Shown one piece after another: positions 35,353-49,339 of a DNA stretch of 64,000 bases. Within the stretch, counting starts at the first letter, position 1; each line of letters begins with the position of its first letter. Origin of the DNA: Topomyia yanbarensis. Lineage: Eukaryota; Arthropoda; Insecta; Diptera; Culicidae. The position numbers and the translations under genes are program-made. The DNA lies in assembly GCF_030247195.1 (NCBI RefSeq), contig NC_080671.1:413178044-413242043 (forward strand), in the 5' to 3' direction. The notes below the pieces were generated by a model. It saw only the letters and a list, made by a program, of their open reading frames with translations, was not told the DNA's origin and searched no databases.

Positions 35353-36008
35353 GTTTTTACAGTTTTTACTGCTTTTATTGTTTTTACTGTTTCTACTGTT
35401 TTCACTGTTTTTACCGTTTTTACTGTTTTTATTGTTTTTACTGTTTTTACTGTTTTTACTGTTTTTACTGTTTTTACTGTTTTACTGTTTTACTGTTTTT
35501 ACTGTTTTTACTGTTTTTACTGTTTTTACTGTTCGTACTGTTTGTACTGTTTTTACTGTTTTTACTGTTTTTACTGTTTTTACTATTTTTACTGTTTTTA
35601 CTGTTTTTACTGTTTTTACTGTTTTTACTGTTTTTACTGTTTTTACTGTTTTTACTGTTTTTACTGTTTTTACTGTTTTTACTGTTTTTACTGTTTTTAC
35701 TGTTTTTACTGTTTTTACTGTTTTTACTGTTTTTACTGTTTTTACTGTTTTTACTGTTTTTATTGTTTTTACTGTTTTTACTGTTTTTACTGTTTTTACT
35801 GTTTTTACTGTTTTTACTGTTTTTACTGTTTTACTGGTTTTACTGTTTTACTGGTTTTACTTTTTTACTGTTTTTACTGCTTTTGCTGTTTTTACTGTTT
35901 TTAGTTTTGACTTTTTTTACTGTTTTTATTGTTTTCACTGTTTTTATTTTGATTGTTTTTATTGTTCTATTTGTTTTGATTGCTGTGACGACTGTTTTTA
36001 CTCTGTAG

Positions 36009-39000
36009 AGTTACTGTTTTAACTTTTTGGACTTTTTTGGCTTTATAAACTTTTCGGACCTTTGATATTTTTGCCTCTTTTGACTATTTCAAGATTTTGG
36101 GAAATCTGGAAGTTTTTGAAATTTTGGATATTTTAATCACTTAAGACATTTGGATTTTTTGACTTTAAGGCTCTTTGGAATTCTTTGAGTTATTGCGAAT
36201 TTTCGACATACCGACATTTTTTACATTTTGGATATTTGAGCTCTTGGCACTTTTGGGTCTATTTAGATATTTTTTGCTTATTTTGTATTTCTGAACTTTT
36301 CTGATAATGGACTTTTTGAACTTGCTTATACTGTTTGAATTTTGCGGATTGTTTGAACTTCTTAAACTCTTTGAACATTTGGACTTTTGGATTTTTTTTA
36401 AATTTAACCTTTTGAACATTTTGATTATTTGAACATTTCGAACAGGTTGCCTTTATTTGGAGCTACGTGGACTTTTTGGACTCTCTTGACATTTTGGACT
36501 CCTCAGACTTTTTCGACTATTTAGGTTTCTTAGATTTTTTTCCAATCAAGGTTTGTACTTTTCGTATAATTTTGGATCGCTTGGATTTTTTTGAAGATTT
36601 GATATTTTCGACTTTTTGTTTTTTTTGTGGATTTATTGGACTTTTGGACCTTGGAGACTTTGTGGTCTTGGCATTTTTGGACATGCTGGACATTTTTGTT
36701 ATTTTTTGGCGCTTTGAACTCTATTGTAGTCTATTTTGAACAATGTAAGTTCTTTGGAGTTTTAGTCTTTTTCGAATTTTTAAAATTTTAGGGCGTTTTG
36801 TAAACATTTTACACTTTTAGGAATTTTGCTACTATTTGACCGTTTTGAGTTTTTTTTATTTTTGTGGCAATTTTAAGCTTTTAGGACAATCCATAATTCT
36901 GCATCCGTAAAATATTTTTTTGAACATTTTGGACATTTCGAACATTTTGAAATTTTCTGCCTTTTTGACTTTTTTTGAATATTTTGAACATTTTAGGCTT
37001 TTTTGTTGGAACTTTTATTTTTTTGTGGTTTTTTGGAATTTTTATGGCCATTTGAAACTATTTAAATTTTTAGAAGTTTTGGACTATTTGGACTCATGAA
37101 ATTTTTGATTTTTGAACTTTTTAAATCCTTGTAATTTTTTGGGTATGCGAATTGTTTTGACTTATTAGACCTGAACTTTTTCCTGAACATTTTGCAGTTT
37201 CGGGAATTTTGGATTTTTAATCTTTTTGCCATTCTGGACTTTTCTTTATCATTTTATGGACATTTTTAACCTTTGTGACTTTTGAACATTGTGAACTAAT
37301 TAAACATTCTTTGACTTATTGGACTTTTTTTGGATATATTGATTATTTGGACATTTTGGACTTTTTGAACTTGTTGGATTTTTGAAACTTTTAGAATTTT
37401 TGGTTTTTTTGACATTTTTGACTTATTTTAAAATTTTTGAATATTTTGAACTACTTGGACTTTTGAAACTTTTTGGATTTTAAGAACCCTTTCTATTTTT
37501 TACTCATCGAGGATTTTTTTACTTTCATGGATTTTTCGTGGATATTTTAAAATTTGAGCACTTGAAAAGTTTTTGATATACTTGATCGTCTTGATCTTGT
37601 TTTTTTGGTTTCTTGTGAAAGTTTTGAAGCGCACTTTTAATTTTTTTTGAACTTTGCCAGTATTTTGGATATTTTGGATATTTTGAACGTTTTGAACTTT
37701 TCGAATATTTTAAACATTTTCAATTTTTGGGACTTTCCGGGCTTGTTTCGACCTTTTTGAACATTTTGGATTTTTTTACTATTTTTGATTACTTGGCCCT
37801 TTTTGGCTCTTTGAACTCTTGGAATTTTTGGTCTATTTTAAAGATTATGGACATTTTGCCGTTTTCAGACGTTTTGGCACTTTTGGACCTTCTGACCTAT
37901 TTCGATTTTTTAGCTTTCTGGACATTTTTAAAATTTTGATTTTTTCTAACCTTTTGGTCTTTTATGGAACGTTTTAGACTTTTTTGATATTTTGAACAGT
38001 TTAAACATTTTAGATTGATTGAACTACTTGGCCTTTTCGACTTTTTGACTAAATTTAGGTCATTTAGAACTTTTTTGACTTGCTAGCTCATTGAATTCTT
38101 AGGACATCTTGGACCATTTGGATATCTAATTTTTTTTGGATTTTGTAAGCCTTCTAATTTTTTTGGATTTTTAGAAGTTTTTGCACTTTTTCTAATTTTT
38201 TGCGTACCTTCAGGGTTTATTGATTATTTCGACCCTTTGAATTTTCTGGTCTTTTTGCATTGTGAACTTTTCGGACTTTTTGGGCATTTTAAACATTCTG
38301 GGATTTTTTGAATTTTTCGGCGTTTTACTTTTGTGGAATTTTTGAAGTTTTTGGCCTATAAAAGAATAAAAGTCCACACTTTTTGCACTTTTAGAACTTT
38401 AGAATTGTTTGACTTTTTGGACTATCCTAAATCTTTGCTTACAATTTTAGACTTTTGGGACCTTTTGGATTTTTTGGCGTTCTGGAAATATTGAACTTTT
38501 GGAACTTTTTGTACTCTGCATTTTTTGACGTTTTGGACATTTAATCACATTAAACATTTGGACATTTTTAACATTTTGGATATTTTGGACATATTGGAAA
38601 TTTTTGACATTTTAAACATTTTAGACATACGGACATTTTGAACATTTTGAAAATTTTGATCACCTTGAATCTTTAAGAATTTAGGATTATTTAGAATTTA
38701 TAATTTTTTGGTCTTTTGGGACCATTTTAGAAGTTTTCGAGCAATTATACCTATTGAATTTGTGGATATTCTAGATTTTTGATCTGCTTGGAGTGGACTT
38801 TTTATACTTATCGGCTCTTTTCAAACTTTGGTGGAATTTTTGAATTTGATTGAACGTTTTAAACTGTTTTAAACGTTATCGGATTTTTGACATTTGAACT
38901 TTTTTTGAATTCTTGGAGTTTCTCTACCTTTTGGGCATTCACGGAATTTTGTAAAATGTTCAAAAAGCCATCATTCAAGGCATTTTAATTATTTTTTTGA

Positions 39001-39725
39001 TTTTCAGACTCCAATCTAGGCTTTTAGTACCATTCCGTCTATTTGGGCACAACGGATATTTTGGATAAGTTGGACATTTCAGCTATTTCCACACTTTGAA
39101 TTCTTAGTCTTTTTTGACTCGTTAGACTTTTAATTCACGTAGGTGTTTTGAATTTTTTGGATGATCGGATCTTTTAGACATTCTGATCTATTCTCTTTAT
39201 TTAGATTTTTGTACTTGTTCAGCATTGGCATATTGGACATTTCAAAACTTTTTACATTTCCTCGACTTTTTAGAATATTTTTGGAAAAGTCCAAGCTTTT
39301 TTGAGTTATTTGACTGGACTTTTTGAACATTGGACACAGACAATATTTTGGAAAGTTTAATTATTTCGAACATTTTAGATTTATTGGACTTTTCGTGTCA
39401 TTTTAGATATTTTTGACCAGTTGGTCTTTTGGAAGCTTTAAGAACTTTTGGATTTTCTGGACATTTGGAATTTTTTAACTGTTTAGAATTTTATGGATGG
39501 ATTTTTGAACTTTTTGAATTTCTGATTTATTGTAAATTTTGAACTTTTGGAACTTTTTTGCATTATTAGGAATTTTGGGAATTTTTGGACAATATCGCGT
39601 TTTTTTAACACTTTTCACTCATTTTATTGTAGTCTTTTTTGATTCCTTTATACTTCGCCTGTTTTGTTACATTTCTAAAAAAAATTTTCCAATTTTCAGA
39701 CTGGTTTCCTGTTTTTAGATTTTTG
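36009..39725 (+). repeat. Degenerate T-rich low-complexity zone
   Basis: This is 3.7 kb of T-rich DNA dominated by loose variants of ATTTTGGAC, TTTTTGAAC and ACATTTTGG. It looks like a decayed simple-sequence array with a period of about 9-10 bp. It joins the nonamer array on the left and the heptamer array on the right. No coding potential beyond chance ORFs. Confidence 0.8.
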
Positions 39726-42700
39726 ACTCTTTACTCTTTACTCTTTACTCTTTACTCTTTACTCTTTACTCTTTACTCTTTACTCTTTACTCTTTACTCT
39801 TTACTCTTTACTCTTTACTCTTTACTCTTTACTCTTTACTCTTTACTCTTTACTCTTTACTCTTTACTCTTTACTCTTTACTCTTTACTCTTTACTCTTT
39901 ACTCTTTACTCTTTACTCTTTACTCTTTACTCTTTACTCTTTACTCTTTACTCTTTACTCTTTACTCTTTACTATTTACTCTTTACTCTTTACTCTTTAC
40001 TCTTTACTCTTTACTCTTTACTATTTACTATTTACTCTTTACTCTTTACTCTTTACTCTTTACTCTTTACTCTTTACTCTTTACTCTTTACTCTTTACTC
40101 TTTACTCTTTACTCTTTACTCTTTACTCTTTACTCTTTACTCTTTACTCTTTACTCTTTACTATTTACTCTTTACTCTTTACTCTTTACTCTTTACTCTT
40201 TACTCTTTACTCTTTACTCTTTACTCTTTACTCTTTACTCTTTACTCTTTACTCTTTACTCTTTACTCTTTACTCTTTACTCTTTACTCCTTACTCTTTA
40301 CTCTTTACTCTTTACTCTTTACTCTTTACTCTTTACTCTTTACTCTTTACTCTTTACTCTTTACTCTTTACTCTTTACTCTTTACTCTTTACTCTTTACT
40401 CTTTACTCTTTACTCTTTACTCTTTACTCTTTACTCTTTACTCTTTACTCTTTACTCTTTACTCTTTACTCTTTACTCTTTACTCTTTACTCTTTACTCT
40501 TTACTCTTTACTCTTTACTCTTTACTCTTTACTCTTTACTCTTTACTCTTTACTCTTTACTCTTTACTCTTTACTCTTTACTCTTTACTCTTTACTCTTT
40601 ACTCTTTACTCTTTACTCTTTACTCTTTACTCTTTACTCTTTACTCTTTACTCTTTACTCTTTACTCTTTACTCTTTACTCTTTACTCTTTACTCTTTAC
40701 TCTTTACTCTTTACTCTTTACTCTTTACTCTTTACTCTTTACTCTTTACTCTTTACTCTTTACTCTTTACTCTTTACTCTTTACTCTTTACTCTTTACTC
40801 TTTACTCTTTACTCTTTACTCTTTACTCTTTACTCTTTACTCTTTACTCTTTACTCTTTACTCTTTACTCTTTACTCTTTACTCTTTACTCTTTACTCTT
40901 TACTCTTTACTCTTTACTCTTTACTCTTTACTCTTTACTCTTTACTCTTTACTCTTTACTCTTTACTCTTTACTCTTTACTCTTTACTCTTTACTCTTTA
41001 CTCTTTACTCTTTACTCTTTACTCTTTACTCTTTACTCTTTACTCTTTACTCTTTACTCTTTACTCTTTACTCTTTACTCTTTACTCTTTACTCTTTACT
41101 CTTTACTCTTTACTCTTTACTCTTTACTCTTTACTCTTTACTCTTTACTCTTTACTCTTTACTCTTTACTCTTTACTCTTTACTCTTTACTCTTTACTCT
41201 TTACTCTTTACTCTTTACTCTTTACTCTTTACTCTTTACTCTTTACTCTTTACTCTTTACTCTTTACTCTTTACTCTTTACTCTTTACTCTTTACTCTTT
41301 ACTCTTTACTCTTTACTCTTTACTCTTTACTCTTTACTCTTTACTCTTTACTCTTTACTCTTTACTCTTTACTCTTTACTCTTTACTCTTTACTCTTTAC
41401 TCTTTACTCTTTACTCTTTACTCTTTACTCTTTACTCTTTACTCTTTACTCTTTACTCTTTACTCTTTACTCTTTACTCTTTACTCTTTACTCTTTACTC
41501 TTTACTCTTTACTCTTTACTCTTTACTCTTTACTCTTTACTCTTTACTCTTTACTCTTTACTCTTTACTCTTTACTCTTTACTCTTTACTCTTTACTCTT
41601 TACTCTTTACTCTTTACTCTTTACTCTTTACTCTTTACTCTTTACTCTTTACTCTTTACTCTTTACTCTTTACTCTTTACTCTTTACTCTTTACTCTTTA
41701 CTCTTTACTCTTTACTCTTTACTCTTTACTCTTTACTCTTTACTCTTTACTCTTTACTCTTTACTCTTTACTCTTTACTCTTTACTCTTTACTCTTTACT
41801 CTTTACTCTTTACTCTTTACTCTTTACTCTTTACTCTTTACTCTTTACTCTTTACTCTTTACTCTTTACTCTTTACTCTTTACTCTTTACTCTTTACTCT
41901 TTACTCTTTACTCTTTACTCTTTACTCTTTACTCTTTACTCTTTACTCTTTACTCTTTACTCTTTACTCTTTACTCTTTACTCTTTACTCTTTACTCTTT
42001 ACTCTTTACTCTTTACTCTTTACTCTTTACTCTTTACTCTTTACTCTTTACTCTTTACTCTTTACTCTTTACTCTTTACTCTTTACTCTTTACTCTTTAC
42101 TCTTTACTCTTTACTCTTTACTCTTTACTCTTTACTCTTTACTCTTTACTCTTTACTCTTTACTCTTTACTCTTTACTCTTTACTCTTTACTCTTTACTC
42201 TTTACTCTTTACTCTTTACTCTTTACTCTTTACTCTTTACTCTTTACTCTTTACTCTTTACTCTTTACTCTTTACTCTTTACTCTTTACTCTTTACTCTT
42301 TACTCTTTACTCTTTACTCTTTACTCTTTACTCTTTACTCTTTACTCTTTACTCTTTACTCTTTACTCTTTACTCTTTACTCTTTACTCTTTACTCTTTA
42401 CTCTTTACTCTTTACTCTTTACTCTTTACTCTTTACTCTTTACTCTTTACTCTTTACTCTTTACTCTTTACTCTTTACTCTTTACTCTTTACTCTTTACT
42501 CTTTACTCTTTACTCTTTACTCTTTACTCTTTACTCTTTACTCTTTACTCTTTACTCTTTACTCTTTACTCTTTACTCTTTACTCTTTACTCTTTACTCT
42601 TTACTCTTTACTCTTTACTCTTTACTCTTTACTCTTTACTCTTTACTCTTTACTCTTTACTCTTTACTCTTTACTCTTTACTCTTTACTCTTTACTCTTT

Positions 42701-45700
42701 ACTCTTTACTCTTTACTCTTTACTCTTTACTCTTTACTCTTTACTCTTTACTCTTTACTCTTTACTCTTTACTCTTTACTCTTTACTCTTTACTCTTTAC
42801 TCTTTACTCTTTACTCTTTACTCTTTACTCTTTACTCTTTACTCTTTACTCTTTACTCTTTACTCTTTACTCTTTACTCTTTACTCTTTACTCTTTACTC
42901 TTTACTCTTTACTCTTTACTCTTTACTCTTTACTCTTTACTCTTTACTCTTTACTCTTTACTCTTTACTCTTTACTCTTTACTCTTTACTCTTTACTCTT
43001 TACTCTTTACTCTTTACTCTTTACTCTTTACTCTTTACTCTTTACTCTTTACTCTTTACTCTTTACTCTTTACTCTTTACTCTTTACTCTTTACTCTTTA
43101 CTCTTTACTCTTTACTCTTTACTCTTTACTCTTTACTCTTTACTCTTTACTCTTTACTCTTTACTCTTTACTCTTTACTCTTTACTCTTTACTCTTTACT
43201 CTTTACTCTTTACTCTTTACTCTTTACTCTTTACTCTTTACTCTTTACTCTTTACTCTTTACTCTTTACTCTTTACTCTTTACTCTTTACTCTTTACTCT
43301 TTACTCTTTACTCTTTACTCTTTACTCTTTACTCTTTACTCTTTACTCTTTACTCTTTACTCTTTACTCTTTACTCTTTACTCTTTACTCTTTACTCTTT
43401 ACTCTTTACTCTTTACTCTTTACTCTTTACTCTTTACTCTTTACTCTTTACTCTTTACTCTTTACTCTTTACTCTTTACTCTTTACTCTTTACTCTTTAC
43501 TCTTTACTCTTTACTCTTTACTCTTTACTCTTTACTCTTTACTCTTTACTCTTTACTCTTTACTCTTTACTCTTTACTCTTTACTCTTTACTCTTTACTC
43601 TTTACTCTTTACTCTTTACTCTTTACTCTTTACTCTTTACTCTTTACTCTTTACTCTTTACTCTTTACTCTTTACTCTTTACTCTTTACTCTTTACTCTT
43701 TACTCTTTACTCTTTACTCTTTACTCTTTACTCTTTACTCTTTACTCTTTACTCTTTACTCTTTACTCTTTACTCTTTACTCTTTACTCTTTACTCTTTA
43801 CTCTTTACTCTTTACTCTTTACTCTTTACTCTTTACTCTTTACTCTTTACTCTTTACTCTTTACTCTTTACTCTTTACTCTTTACTCTTTACTCTTTACT
43901 CTTTACTCTTTACTCTTTACTCTTTACTCTTTACTCTTTACTCTTTACTCTTTACTCTTTACTCTTTACTCTTTACTCTTTACTCTTTACTCTTTACTCT
44001 TTACTCTTTACTCTTTACTCTTTACTCTTTACTCTTTACTCTTTACTCTTTACTCTTTACTCTTTACTCTTTACTCTTTACTCTTTACTCTTTACTCTTT
44101 ACTCTTTACTCTTTACTCTTTACTCTTTACTCTTTACTCTTTACTCTTTACTCTTTACTCTTTACTCTTTACTCTTTACTCTTTACTCTTTACTCTTTAC
44201 TCTTTACTCTTTACTCTTTACTCTTTACTCTTTACTCTTTACTCTTTACTCTTTACTCTTTACTCTTTACTCTTTACTCTTTACTCTTTACTCTTTACTC
44301 TTTACTCTTTACTCTTTACTCTTTACTCTTTACTCTTTACTCTTTACTCTTTACTCTTTACTCTTTACTCTTTACTCTTTACTCTTTACTCTTTACTCTT
44401 TACTCTTTACTCTTTACTCTTTACTCTTTACTCTTTACTCTTTACTCTTTACTCTTTACTCTTTACTCTTTACTCTTTACTCTTTACTCTTTACTCTTTA
44501 CTCTTTACTCTTTACTCTTTACTCTTTACTCTTTACTCTTTACTCTTTACTCTTTACTCTTTACTCTTTACTCTTTACTCTTTACTCTTTACTCTTTACT
44601 CTTTACTCTTTACTCTTTACTCTTTACTCTTTACTCTTTACTCTTTACTCTTTACTCTTTACTCTTTACTCTTTACTCTTTACTCTTTACTCTTTACTCT
44701 TTACTCTTTACTCTTTACTCTTTACTCTTTACTCTTTACTCTTTACTCTTTACTCTTTACTCTTTACTCTTTACTCTTTACTCTTTACTCTTTACTCTTT
44801 ACTCTTTACTCTTTACTCTTTACTCTTTACTCTTTACTCTTTACTCTTTACTCTTTACTCTTTACTCTTTACTCTTTACTCTTTACTCTTTACTCTTTAC
44901 TCTTTACTCTTTACTCTTTACTCTTTACTCTTTACTCTTTACTCTTTACTCTTTACTCTTTACTCTTTACTCTTTACTCTTTACTCTTTACTCTTTACTC
45001 TTTACTCTTTACTCTTTACTCTTTACTCTTTACTCTTTACTCTTTACTCTTTACTCTTTACTCTTTACTCTTTACTCTTTACTCTTTACTCTTTACTCTT
45101 TACTCTTTACTCTTTACTCTTTACTCTTTACTCTTTACTCTTTACTCTTTACTCTTTACTCTTTACTCTTTACTCTTTACTCTTTACTCTTTACTCTTTA
45201 CTCTTTACTCTTTACTCTTTACTCTTTACTCTTTACTCTTTACTCTTTACTCTTTACTCTTTACTCTTTACTCTTTACTCTTTACTCTTTACTCTTTACT
45301 CTTTACTCTTTACTCTTTACTCTTTACTCTTTACTCTTTACTCTTTACTCTTTACTCTTTACTCTTTACTCTTTACTCTTTACTCTTTACTCTTTACTCT
45401 TTACTCTTTACTCTTTACTCTTTACTCTTTACTCTTTACTCTTTACTCTTTACTCTTTACTCTTTACTCTTTACTCTTTACTCTTTACTCTTTACTCTTT
45501 ACTCTTTACTCTTTACTCTTTACTCTTTACTCTTTACTCTTTACTCTTTACTCTTTACTCTTTACTCTTTACTCTTTACTCTTTACTCTTTACTCTTTAC
45601 TCTTTACTCTTTACTCTTTACTCTTTACTCTTTACTCTTTACTCTTTACTCTTTACTCTTTACTCTTTACTCTTTACTCTTTACTCTTTACTCTTTACTC

Positions 45701-48700
45701 TTTACTCTTTACTCTTTACTCTTTACTCTTTACTCTTTACTCTTTACTCTTTACTCTTTACTCTTTACTCTTTACTCTTTACTCTTTACTCTTTACTCTT
45801 TACTCTTTACTCTTTACTCTTTACTCTTTACTCTTTACTCTTTACTCTTTACTCTTTACTCTTTACTCTTTACTCTTTACTCTTTACTCTTTACTCTTTA
45901 CTCTTTACTCTTTACTCTTTACTCTTTACTCTTTACTCTTTACTCTTTACTCTTTACTCTTTACTCTTTACTCTTTACTCTTTACTCTTTACTCTTTACT
46001 CTTTACTCTTTACTCTTTACTCTTTACTCTTTACTCTTTACTCTTTACTCTTTACTCTTTACTCTTTACTCTTTACTCTTTACTCTTTACTCTTTACTCT
46101 TTACTCTTTACTCTTTACTCTTTACTCTTTACTCTTTACTCTTTACTCTTTACTCTTTACTCTTTACTCTTTACTCTTTACTCTTTACTCTTTACTCTTT
46201 ACTCTTTACTCTTTACTCTTTACTCTTTACTCTTTACTCTTTACTCTTTACTCTTTACTCTTTACTCTTTACTCTTTACTCTTTACTCTTTACTCTTTAC
46301 TCTTTACTCTTTACTCTTTACTCTTTACTCTTTACTCTTTACTCTTTACTCTTTACTCTTTACTCTTTACTCTTTACTCTTTACTCTTTACTCTTTACTC
46401 TTTACTCTTTACTCTTTACTCTTTACTCTTTACTCTTTACTCTTTACTCTTTACTCTTTACTCTTTACTCTTTACTCTTTACTCTTTACTCTTTACTCTT
46501 TACTCTTTACTCTTTACTCTTTACTCTTTACTCTTTACTCTTTACTCTTTACTCTTTACTCTTTACTCTTTACTCTTTACTCTTTACTCTTTACTCTTTA
46601 CTCTTTACTCTTTACTCTTTACTCTTTACTCTTTACTCTTTACTCTTTACTCTTTACTCTTTACTCTTTACTCTTTACTCTTTACTCTTTACTCTTTACT
46701 CTTTACTCTTTACTCTTTACTCTTTACTCTTTACTCTTTACTCTTTACTCTTTACTCTTTACTCTTTACTCTTTACTCTTTACTCTTTACTCTTTACTCT
46801 TTACTCTTTACTCTTTACTCTTTACTCTTTACTCTTTACTCTTTACTCTTTACTCTTTACTCTTACTCTTTACTCTTTACTCTTTACTCTTTACTCTTTA
46901 CTCTTTACTCTTTACTCTTTACTCTTTACTCTTTACTCTTTACTCTTTACTCTTTACTCTTTACTCTTTACTCTTTACTCTTTACTCTTTACTCTTTACT
47001 CTTTACTCTTTACTCTTTACTCTTTACTCTTTACTCTTTACTCTTTACTCTTTACTCTTTACTCTTTACTCTTTACTCTTTACTCTTTACTCTTTACTCT
47101 TTACTCTTTACTCTTTACTCTTTACTCTTTACTCTTTACTCTTTACTCTTTACTCTTTACTCTTTACTCTTTACTCTTTACTCTTTACTCTTTACTCTTT
47201 ACTCTTTACTCTTTACTCTTTACTCTTTACTCTTTACTCTTTACTCTTTACTCTTTACTCTTTACTCTTTACTCTTTACTCTTTACTCTTTACTCTTTAC
47301 TCTTTACTCTTTACTCTTTACTCTTTACTCTTTACTCTTTACTCTTTACTCTTTACTCTTTACTCTTTACTCTTTACTCTTTACTCTTTACTCTTTACTC
47401 TTTACTCTTTACTCTTTACTCTTTACTCTTTACTCTTTACTCTTTACTCTTTACTCTTTACTCTTTACTCTTTACTCTTTACTCTTTACTCTTTACTCTT
47501 TACTCTTTACTCTTTACTCTTTACTCTTTACTCTTTACTCTTTACTCTTTACTCTTTACTCTTTACTCTTTACTCTTTACTCTTTACTCTTTACTCTTTA
47601 CTCTTTACTCTTTACTCTTTACTCTTTACTCTTTACTCTTTACTCTTTACTCTTTACTCTTTACTCTTTACTCTTTACTCTTTACTCTTTACTCTTTACT
47701 CTTTACTCTTTACTCTTTACTCTTTACTCTTTACTCTTTACTCTTTACTCTTTACTCTTTACTCTTTACTCTTTACTCTTTACTCTTTACTCTTTACTCT
47801 TTACTCTTTACTCTTTACTCTTTACTCTTTACTCTTTACTCTTTACTCTTTACTCTTTACTCTTTACTCTTTACTCTTTACTCTTTACTCTTTACTCTTT
47901 ACTCTTTACTCTTTACTCTTTACTCTTTACTCTTTACTCTTTACTCTTTACTCTTTACTCTTTACTCTTTACTCTTTACTCTTTACTCTTTACTCTTTAC
48001 TCTTTACTCTTTACTCTTTACTCTTTACTCTTTACTCTTTACTCTTTACTCTTTACTCTTTACTCTTTACTCTTTACTCTTTACTCTTTACTCTTTACTC
48101 TTTACTCTTTACTCTTTACTCTTTACTCTTTACTCTTTACTCTTTACTCTTTACTCTTTACTCTTTATTACTCTTTACTCTTTACTCTTTACTCTTTACT
48201 CTTTACTCTTTACTCTTTACTCTTTACTCTTTACTCTTTACTCTTTACTCTTTACTCTTTACTCTTTACTCTTTACTCTTTACTCTTTACTCTTTACTCT
48301 TTACTCTTTACTCTTTACTCTTTACTCTTTACTCTTTACTCTTTACTCTTTACTCTTTACTCTTTACTCTTTACTCTTTACTCTTTACTCTTTACTCTTT
48401 ACTCTTTACTCTTTACTCTTTACTCTTTACTCTTTACTCTTTACTCTTTACTCTTTACTCTTTACTCTTTACTCTTTACTCTTTACTCTTTACTCTTTAC
48501 TCTTTACTCTTTACTCTTTACTCTTTACTCTTTACTCTTTACTCTTTACTCTTTACTCTTTACTCTTTACTCTTTACTCTTTACTCTTTACTCTTTACTC
48601 TTTACTCTTTACTCTTTACTCTTTACTCTTTACTCTTTACTCTTTACTCTTTACTCTTTACTCTTTACTCTTTACTCTTTACTCTTTACTCTTTACTCTT

Positions 48701-49339
48701 TACTCTTTACTCTTTACTCTTTACTCTTTACTCTTTACTCTTTACTCTTTACTCTTTACTCTTTACTCTTTACTCTTTACTCTTTACTCTTTACTCTTTA
48801 CTCTTTACTCTTTACTCTTTACTCTTTACTCTTTACTCTTTACTCTTTACTCTTTACTCTTTACTCTTTACTCTTTACTCTTTACTCTTTACTCTTTACT
48901 CTTTACTCTTTACTCTTTACTCTTTACTCTTTACTCTTTACTCTTTACTCTTTACTCTTTACTCTTTACTCTTTACTCTTTACTCTTTACTCTTTACTCT
49001 TTACTCTTTACTCTTTACTCTTTACTCTTTACTCTTTACTCTTTACTCTTTACTCTTTACTCTTTACTCTTTACTCTTTACTCTTTACTCTTTACTCTTT
49101 ACTCTTTAGTCTTTACTCTTTACTCTTTACTCTTTACTCTTTACTCTTTACTCTTTACTCTTTAGTCTTTACTCTTTACTCTTTACTCTTTACTCTTTAC
49201 TCTTTACTCTTTACTCTTTACTCTTTACTCTTTACTCTTTACTCTTTACTCTTTACTCTTTACTCTTTACTCTTTACTCTTTACTCTTTACTCTTTACTC
49301 TTTACTCTTTACTCTTTACTCTTTACTCTTTACTCTTTA
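39726..49339 (+). repeat. Giant TTTACTC heptamer satellite, about 1,373 units
   Basis: The array is 9,614 bp of an almost perfect 7-bp unit. Variants I can see are A substitutions at 39974, 40023, 40030 and 40163, C at 40290, a one-base loss at about 46861, a small insertion at about 48167, and G at 49109 and 49165. Because 7 is not a multiple of 3 and the unit has no forward stop, all three forward frames read the same heptapeptide cycle LFTLYSL. This explains the false 3,156-residue ORF. On the gene's sense (minus) strand the unit is GAGTAAA, with TAA stops in every frame. It lies within the 19-kb dipeptidase intron. Confidence 0.98.

Larger units (their letters stand above)
33100..36008 (+). 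repeat. TTTTTACTG nonamer satellite with higher-order structure
   Basis: The array is about 2.9 kb of a 9-bp unit with variants (CTACTG, CACAG, CGTACTG). Because 9 is a multiple of 3, each forward frame reads an endless tripeptide (LFL, CFY or VFT) and two reverse frames are open (VKT, SKN). The long ORFs here are artefacts of the repeat. Variant blocks recur in order: ACTGATTTCACCG near 33610, 34006, 34461 and 34749; GGTTTTACTTTTTTACTG near 33887, 34640, 34945 and 35850; GTTCGTACTGTTTGTACTG near 33802, 34124 and 35532. That shows higher-order duplication. A MITE interrupts the array at 35055-35352. Confidence 0.97.

Noticed and set aside
33112..36022. Long ORFs of LLF, CFY, VFT and KTV repeats on both strands
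   Set aside because: These are artefacts of a 9-bp repeat whose length is a multiple of three. All frames without a stop in the unit remain open.
39639..49109. A 3,156-residue ORF of LFTLYSL repeats
   Set aside because: It is the translation of a stop-free 7-bp satellite in an intron. Every frame reads the same and it does not begin at a convincing start codon.
39726..49339. Telomere or subtelomere array
   Set aside because: The unit TTTACTC is not an insect telomere repeat (TTAGG), dipterans lack such repeats, and unique exons lie on both sides.
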